Source: Candidatus Hydrogenedentota bacterium (GTDB lineage Bacteria > Hydrogenedentota > Hydrogenedentia > Hydrogenedentales > CAITNO01). Taken from it: DNA of 38,391 nucleotides. Below, one piece after another: positions 33,933-38,391 of the stretch. The DNA is taken from assembly GCA_022706235.1 (NCBI GenBank), contig JAKJCY010000018.1, positions 1 through 38,391 of the forward strand, in the 5' to 3' direction. The position numbers were made by a program, and so were the translations under genes. The notes under the pieces are model-generated. The model saw only the letters and a program-made list of their open reading frames with translations. It did no database searches and had not been told where the DNA came from. Each line of letters begins with the position of its first letter. The first letter of the stretch is position 1.

Positions 33933-34132
33933 GAAGATACATCCCCCGGCGCTTCGCGCCACCCCCTTCAAAGGGGGACCTGCATGACATGTTTCCAGCG
34001 ATGAGAAATATTTTGCGCTGATAATGGGAACTCGGACCGTACCAGCAAATTACCTCTTCGCTAACACACCACCGGTACTCAAAAGGTCCCCCTTTGAAGG
34101 GGGTGGCGCGAAGCGCCGGGGGATGTATCTTC
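33933..34132. repeat. Long perfect inverted repeat (49-base arms)
   Basis: The arm 33933-33981 is the exact reverse complement of 34084-34132, with 102 bases between. Each arm holds two small hairpins: GGTCCCCCTTTGAAGGGGG and GGCGCGAAGCGCC. It lies between the facing ends of cstA and the FAD oxidoreductase. It looks like a non-coding mobile doublet (MITE or BIME type) and may also act as a terminator for both genes. No transposase gene is inside. Confidence 0.9.
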
Positions 34133-34198
34133 GGGCCATTCTTTATCTTGCCATGGCAGGTAAGTTTAAAACACCTGCTTTATTTTACGCACCTCCTG

Positions 34199-36169
34199 TC
34201 AGGCATAACACCGGATTTCGTAAATCCGCGCCTCCGGGCTTCCGTTGGTCGCGGTCACGTGTACACGCAGCGCGCCCGTGGTGATTGCCGGGAAGGTATG
34301 GCGGCGCAGGCGCTCATAGTTGCCGGTAATTTCCACGAGGGGGACCCATGCATCACTTTCCGGGGCCTGGTACAACACGCGGTAATCCCGCACGGTCTCC
34401 GGTTGCGGCCCCCGCACCTGGCCCTTTTTAACGTTGCTTTGTTCCGAGAGGGACAGTTCGCGGAAAAATCCCGTATCAAAGCAAAGCTGCACTTGCGACA
34501 GCGTTTGCGGTTCTTTCCAGCGCAGTTCGATCCAGGCGCCGTCGGAGGTCATGGGGCCGCCCCAGCGGTGGTCCCAGTGTTCGGGTATATCACGCACGAA
34601 TCCGGTAAGCACATTCGCCGCCTTGCTGCTTTCCACTTCGCCTGAAGCGACCACTTCAGAGGCCTTACGGGCCAGGTCCGCCGGGTCCTCGTTTTTCAGC
34701 TGCTTGATAGTCTGGTCGTCCCGGAGCAGGTGCTGTTGATAGGCCTTGAGCAGCGGCTTGTTGTCGAACAGCGCCTGCGGCAGGATGCCTTCTTTCACGC
34801 ACAAGGCGGCCGCGGTGCCGATGGCCTGTCCTTCCACGGAGCAGGTGCCCATGACCCGGGTGGAGGTCAGCGCCACGTGGGACGTGCTGATGTTGCGTCC
34901 CGCCATGAACAGATTGGGCACATTCACGGAGTACAGCGCGCGCAGGGGGATGTTGTAGACTTCGGGGATCTTAATGGAGTGGGAGGGGGGGATGTCGGAA
35001 TCGTAGAAGCCGCCGGAGGTGTGGTTGTCAAAGGGCCAGCCGCCGATGGCGACGGCATCCTCGAAGTCGCCGTTCTTGCCTTCGAGATCAGCCTGGATCA
35101 GGACATGGGGGCCGATGAGGCGGCGGCTCGAGCGTTTGCCCGGGATCATGCCCACCCAGTTCATGCCCCAGGTGGCGCTGTCAGGGTGGTTGCCGGAGTT
35201 CTTGATGTAATCCCACACGCCCATCACAATGGACAGCAGTTCAAAACGGATTTTCTCATTGTCGCGGATGGCGTCCAGTTGGCCGCCCCATTCGATCCAC
35301 CAGTACCCGTATTCCCAGGAGTGGGTCTTGCGCAGACGCAGCTGGTCGCTCGTGATTTTTTGCGCCCAGCGCGGCGGCGTGAAGGGGATCGGATAGCCAT
35401 AGTCGCGCGACGTAAACAAAATGCTGCTGCCCATGGTCTCCGGTCCGGCCGTTTCCGGCGCCAGCGATTCGTTGTACTGATCGCGCGCCTCGTGGCCCGT
35501 GCGGAATGCAGCGCCCGCCTCCAACCCGAGCCGGCAGTCGCCGGTGCAGTCAGCATAAAGGGTTGCCTGAATCCGGTAAATATGTTCGGTGAGATCATTG
35601 CGCACCCAGGCCCGGCGTATCGCTCCGTTTTCCATCTCCACGCGATACAAGGAGGCATCGAGGAGCAGCGTGATGTTCGGTTCGGAAACGATCTTGTCAT
35701 AAAGCATCAGGTCCCACAGTTCCCACGCCCAGTGGGGGTTGCGGACGGCGTCTTCGATGCGGAGTTCTTCGAGAATACCGCCTTCGCGCCAGCCGGGGTG
35801 GCCCTTATGATGGTTGGCGCCCACAATGTGCATGCGCACCTCGCTGCTCGCGTTGCCGCCCAGGCGCGACCGGTTCTGAACGAGCACCACCTTCGCGCCG
35901 TTACGCGCCGCCGCAAGGGCCGCGCACACCCCCGCCATGCCGCCCCCGGCGACCAGGAAGTCGCAGGAAAGGTCCACCGAGGTCATGTTCGGCTCATCGG
36001 CAGGAGGCCCCGCGGCTTTCGTGATAGCGTCAAAATCCGGCGGGGTGAAGGACGTTTCTTCCGCATGAATTTCCGGCACATGCACAGCGAGCGTATAGGT
36101 GGAAAGCGCGCCCAGAGCGCCGATGTTCCGTATGAAGTCACGACGGTTGCAGGGATGTTTTTGGGACAT
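34199..36169 (-). CDS. Tat-exported FAD-dependent oxidoreductase with C-terminal discoidin-like domain
   Basis: The product has 656 residues. A twin-arginine signal opens it (NRRDFIRNIGALGALSTYTLAVH, from residue 8). The FAD-binding motif is FLVAGGGMAGVCAALAAARNG (71-91, GGGMAG at 75-80), followed by RLGGNASSEVRMHIVG, YADCTGDCRLGLEAGA and the second FAD contact GRNISTSHVALTSTRVMGTCSVEGQAIGTAAA. This is the FAD-dependent oxidoreductase family (PF12831 type) common in PVC bacteria. The last 140 residues resemble an F5/8 type C (discoidin) carbohydrate-binding sandwich (HRWGGPMTSDGAWIELRW ... EIRCYA). It probably oxidises a sugar or glycan in the periplasm. AGGAGG precedes the ATG by 9 bases. 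The substrate is unknown. Confidence 0.87.
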   Translation of the reverse strand: MSQKHPCNRRDFIRNIGALGALSTYTLAVHVPEIHAEETSFTPPDFDAITKAAGPPADEPNMTSVDLSCDFLVAGGGMAGVCAALAAARNGAKVVLVQNRSRLGGNASSEVRMHIVGANHHKGHPGWREGGILEELRIEDAVRNPHWAWELWDLMLYDKIVSEPNITLLLDASLYRVEMENGAIRRAWVRNDLTEHIYRIQATLYADCTGDCRLGLEAGAAFRTGHEARDQYNESLAPETAGPETMGSSILFTSRDYGYPIPFTPPRWAQKITSDQLRLRKTHSWEYGYWWIEWGGQLDAIRDNEKIRFELLSIVMGVWDYIKNSGNHPDSATWGMNWVGMIPGKRSSRRLIGPHVLIQADLEGKNGDFEDAVAIGGWPFDNHTSGGFYDSDIPPSHSIKIPEVYNIPLRALYSVNVPNLFMAGRNISTSHVALTSTRVMGTCSVEGQAIGTAAALCVKEGILPQALFDNKPLLKAYQQHLLRDDQTIKQLKNEDPADLARKASEVVASGEVESSKAANVLTGFVRDIPEHWDHRWGGPMTSDGAWIELRWKEPQTLSQVQLCFDTGFFRELSLSEQSNVKKGQVRGPQPETVRDYRVLYQAPESDAWVPLVEITGNYERLRRHTFPAITTGALRVHVTATNGSPEARIYEIRCYA

Positions 36170-36299
36170 GGGTTGGAGCCTCCTGTTTTTTGCTTGTGTT
36201 TATGGGATAGTACTATGCGGGAAATCTGGTTTAAAAGCAAGTAGACACCCCAATAAACGGTAGGAGCGCCTATCCGTACATGGCCCATTAAAAAGAAAT

Positions 36300-36328
36300 T
36301 TGACAAGAGTCGGGGGGGGGGGTACAAT
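36300..36328 (+). promoter_or_regulatory. Sigma70 promoter with 11-G spacer tract, likely phase-variable
   Basis: TTGACA (36300-36305), a perfect -35, and TACAAT (36323-36328), a one-mismatch -10, are exactly 17 bases apart. Eleven of the spacer bases (36312-36322) are an unbroken G run. Gain or loss of a single G would move the boxes out of the optimal spacing. The predicted start near 36335 leaves a leader of about 65 bases before the ATG at 36401. Confidence 0.8.
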
Positions 36329-36400
36329 ACGTCGAAATAACAAGAGTAGAGGCATATTTTTAAGTGCAGGGACTTTAACAATATCAAGGATGTCAACACT

Positions 36401-38391
36401 ATGCGGTACGTAGGAATGTGTTTTATGGCGGCGTGTCTTTGTGGTTCCATCTGCGCTTTTGCGGTGACAGGTGGCGCTCCTTCGGCGGTAAGGTCGTTGG
36501 AAACCGGAGGCAGCTATGACGACACGACAGGTCTCACCGACAACGACGTTGGCAGCGCGGAGGTTAAAGACGTCATCCCCCATCCGGCGGATGGAAATAC
36601 GGACTGGCGCCTGGTATTGAGCGAAGCCATCGCCTATCTGAGTGGCTGGCAACAGGGCAGCAACCCAATGGCCTATGCCATACGGGCAGCCTATCTATGG
36701 CAGAATGGCGAGTGGTATCACTACGATGCGGAGATGATCGCCCCTCTGTGCTGGGTGCTGGGAGCTGTTGAACCCGAAGGGGAAGGCGAGGGCGAATGTC
36801 AAGATGATGAAGACTGTGACGACAGCGACCTGTGTACGGACGACAGTTGCGACCCGGCCACGGGTTGCGTGCACACGCCGATAAACTGCGACGACGGTAA
36901 TGCGTGCACGACGGATGTGTGCGATCCGCTTGAAGGCTGTGTGCACACGCCGGTGTACTGCGATGACGGCGTGGCATGCACGGTGGACAGTTGCGACCCG
37001 GCGACGGGGTGCGTGAACACGCCGGACGACACGCTTTGCGATGACGGCAACGCATGCTCGGACGGTTCCTGTGACCCGGCGACAGGCTGCGTGTTCGCGC
37101 CGATAACCTGCGACGACGGCAACGCATGCACGGAGGACAGTTGCGACCCGGCGACGGGTTGCGTGTTTGCGCCGATAACCTGCGACGACGGCAACTCATG
37201 CACGGACGACGGTTGCGACCCGGCGACGGGCTGCGTGTTCGCGCCGATAACCTGCGACGACGGCAACGCATGCACAAACGACAGTTGCGACCCGGCTACG
37301 GGCTGCGTGTCCGTGCCGATAACCTGCGACGACAGCGACCTGTGCACAGACGACGGTTGCGACCCGGCCAGCGGTTGCGTGCAAACGCCAATAGACGTGG
37401 ACGACGGCATTGAGTGTACGGTAGACACGTGCGACGCGGCGACGGGTCACGTGAACGCGCCGAACGACGCTCTGTGTGACGACCTGATAGCCTGCACGGT
37501 GGACACGTGCGACGCGGCGACGGGTTGTGTGAACACTCCGAACGACGCTGCGTGCGACGACCTGATAGACTGCACGGTGGATACGTGTGACGCGGCGACG
37601 GGTTGCGTGAACACGCCGAACGACACTGCGTGCGACGACGGAAATCCCAATACGGTAGACACCTGCGACCCGGTAAGAGGTTGCGTGTACACGCTGAACG
37701 TTATGCTACCGGGCGATGTGCCACTCGAACTGGTGTGGATTCCTTCGGGCAGTTTCCAGATGGGCCGGTACCCGGGCGAGGCGGACAGTTACATGAGCGA
37801 AGACCCGCAGCATCCGGTGACGCTGGCGTACGGATTCTGGATGGGCAAGTACGAGATCACGCAGCAGCAGTGGCTGGCGGTGCGCGGTTCGTGGCCGGGC
37901 ACGGCGCCCTCTGCCACGTATGGCTTGGGCAACACCTATCCGGCCTACTACATCTCCTGGGATGACACGAAGAATTTTATTACGTCGCTGAACGCCCATA
38001 TCGTGAGCAGCGGGCAAGGGCCGCTGACGGTGCGTCTTCCCAGCGAGGCGGAATGGGAGTATGCCTGCCGGGCGGGCACGACCACGCGCTTCTACTTTGG
38101 CGATTCCCTGGGCTGTGACGGTCTATGTACGGATTGCGCGGCGGGCACGCTGCCGGGTAACCGGACGGCCTACATGTGGTACTGCGGCAACAACAGCCCG
38201 AACGGTAGCAAGGCCGTGGGCGGTAAAACGGCGAATGCCTTTGGCCTGTACGACATGAGCGGTAATGTATACGAGTGGTGCGAAGACGATTATCATAGTA
38301 GTTACACAGGCGCGCCGACCAATGGCAGTGCGTGGGTGGATTCGCCACGGGCCTCGTACCGGATGATCCGGGGCGGCTACTGGTACTACTA
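36401..38391 (+). CDS. Secreted Cys-rich repeat protein with FGE/SUMF1-type domain (3' end beyond window)
   Basis: The frame is open for 663 codons to the window edge; no stop is reached. A signal peptide lies at 1-22 (MRYVGMCFMAACLCGSICAF). Residues 61-118 form the EF-hand-like module shared with the hydrolase at 25644 (loop Asp64 to Glu75), followed by EPEGEGEGE. Residues 139-433 are 12 repeats of about 24 residues, pattern C-x5-C-x4-C-x5-C (CDDGNACTEDSCDPATGCV), like the Dictyostelium Cys-rich repeat (Dicty_CTDC). From 434 an FGE-sulfatase (SUMF1-type) domain begins: LVWIPSGSFQMG, GKYEITQQQWLAV, VRLPSEAEWEYACRAGT, GLYDMSGNVYEWCED, RGGYWYY. The catalytic Cys region lies beyond the window. 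Such domains outside the cytoplasm often bind ligands rather than make formylglycine. AAGGA precedes the ATG. Confidence 0.85.
   Translation, partial: MRYVGMCFMAACLCGSICAFAVTGGAPSAVRSLETGGSYDDTTGLTDNDVGSAEVKDVIPHPADGNTDWRLVLSEAIAYLSGWQQGSNPMAYAIRAAYLWQNGEWYHYDAEMIAPLCWVLGAVEPEGEGEGECQDDEDCDDSDLCTDDSCDPATGCVHTPINCDDGNACTTDVCDPLEGCVHTPVYCDDGVACTVDSCDPATGCVNTPDDTLCDDGNACSDGSCDPATGCVFAPITCDDGNACTEDSCDPATGCVFAPITCDDGNSCTDDGCDPATGCVFAPITCDDGNACTNDSCDPATGCVSVPITCDDSDLCTDDGCDPASGCVQTPIDVDDGIECTVDTCDAATGHVNAPNDALCDDLIACTVDTCDAATGCVNTPNDAACDDLIDCTVDTCDAATGCVNTPNDTACDDGNPNTVDTCDPVRGCVYTLNVMLPGDVPLELVWIPSGSFQMGRYPGEADSYMSEDPQHPVTLAYGFWMGKYEITQQQWLAVRGSWPGTAPSATYGLGNTYPAYYISWDDTKNFITSLNAHIVSSGQGPLTVRLPSEAEWEYACRAGTTTRFYFGDSLGCDGLCTDCAAGTLPGNRTAYMWYCGNNSPNGSKAVGGKTANAFGLYDMSGNVYEWCEDDYHSSYTGAPTNGSAWVDSPRASYRMIRGGYWYY
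36815..37699 (+). repeat. Coding tandem repeat array, 12 units of 72-78 bases
   Basis: Units encode about 24-26 residues each. The segment CGATAACCTGCGACGACGG recurs at 37101, 37173 and 37245 with exact 72-base spacing, and with one difference at 37317. Later units carry two extra codons (NDA). Unit 9 lacks its first Cys and has His for its last; unit 12 lacks the second Cys. The near-identical central units are prone to slippage or recombination, always in frame. Confidence 0.9.

Noticed and set aside
33982-34083. Transposase or other gene inside the 49-base inverted repeat
   Set aside because: Only 102 bases lie between the arms and no protein motif is seen.
34730-36244. Long plus-strand open frame of 504 codons
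   Set aside because: It is the antisense shadow of the FAD oxidoreductase, common in GC-rich DNA.
36573-37692. Minus-strand frames with regular repeats (about 80-230 codons)
   Set aside because: Their regularity is produced by the Cys-rich repeats of the plus-strand gene read backwards.
36815-37699. CRISPR array
   Set aside because: The 72-base units are coding, in frame and without unique spacers; the protein repeats explain them.
25644-38391. FGE-type protein as maturation enzyme for the nearby sulfatase-like proteins
   Set aside because: Both sulfatase-like proteins have Thr where the formylglycine precursor Cys or Ser would be, and the catalytic Cys region of the FGE domain is not in the window. 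The link is not supported.

Overview
The window is a GC-rich bacterial chromosome segment from a free-living saccharolytic Gram-negative type. The style of the proteins suggests the PVC superphylum or its neighbours (Planctomycetes, Lentisphaerae or Hydrogenedentes-like). Pointers are many paired Gfo/Idh/MocA oxidoreductases, ThuA, sugar-phosphate isomerase/epimerase, GH116 and GH127 enzymes, sulfatase-like hydrolases, Tat-exported enzymes, and secreted proteins with an EF-hand-like module followed by a Glu-Gly-Glu-Gly linker. The phylum assignment is inference; no rRNA is present.

Layout. (1) 1-6381, minus strand: mannitol-1-phosphate dehydrogenase, 2-oxoacid dehydrogenase E2, dihydrolipoamide dehydrogenase E3, a beta-propeller glycosidase-like protein and a secreted calcineurin-like phosphoesterase cut by the window edge. 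No E1 gene is seen. (2) 6700-9018, plus: tRNA-Arg(ACG), rpsD and purA, the housekeeping part, with a clear terminator after rpsD. (3) 9117-12798, plus: oxidoreductase, DegT-type aminotransferase, oxidoreductase, looking like a sugar or cyclitol amination/oxidation set. (4) 12913-21546: a very long Tat-exported GH116-like glycosidase (minus), corA and hslU (plus), and a GH127-like enzyme (minus). (5) 22039-24473, plus: a PTS EIIA-CBS fusion and an ArsB/NhaD/SLC13-type transporter. (6) 24764-31958: ThuA-like protein, two convergent sulfatase-like hydrolases with Thr at the nucleophile position, a TIM-barrel isomerase, a vapBC-type toxin-antitoxin pair and mannose-6-phosphate isomerase. (7) 32029-36169: cstA and a Tat-exported FAD oxidoreductase facing each other across a long perfect inverted repeat. 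(8) 36300-38391, plus: a secreted protein with an EF-hand-like module, 12 Cys-rich repeats and a formylglycine-generating-enzyme-type (FGE/SUMF1) domain, cut by the window end.

The most striking signal is in region 8. The promoter there has a consensus TTGACA, a TACAAT and a 17-bp spacer, of which 11 bp are an uninterrupted G run. This is the architecture of phase-variable promoters such as Neisseria porA. It drives a surface-type protein that itself contains a 72-bp tandem repeat array, so both expression and protein length could vary by slippage. The N-terminal module of this protein recurs (36 of 46 residues identical) in the sulfatase-like protein at 25644-27470.

A second theme is paired-hairpin repeats between genes. 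Three unrelated families (3769-3849; 10331-10405 and 32029-32110; 33933-34132) each consist of two inverted arms, and the arms are themselves wholly or partly self-complementary. In one arm of the second family two substitutions compensate each other, which preserves the inner hairpin.
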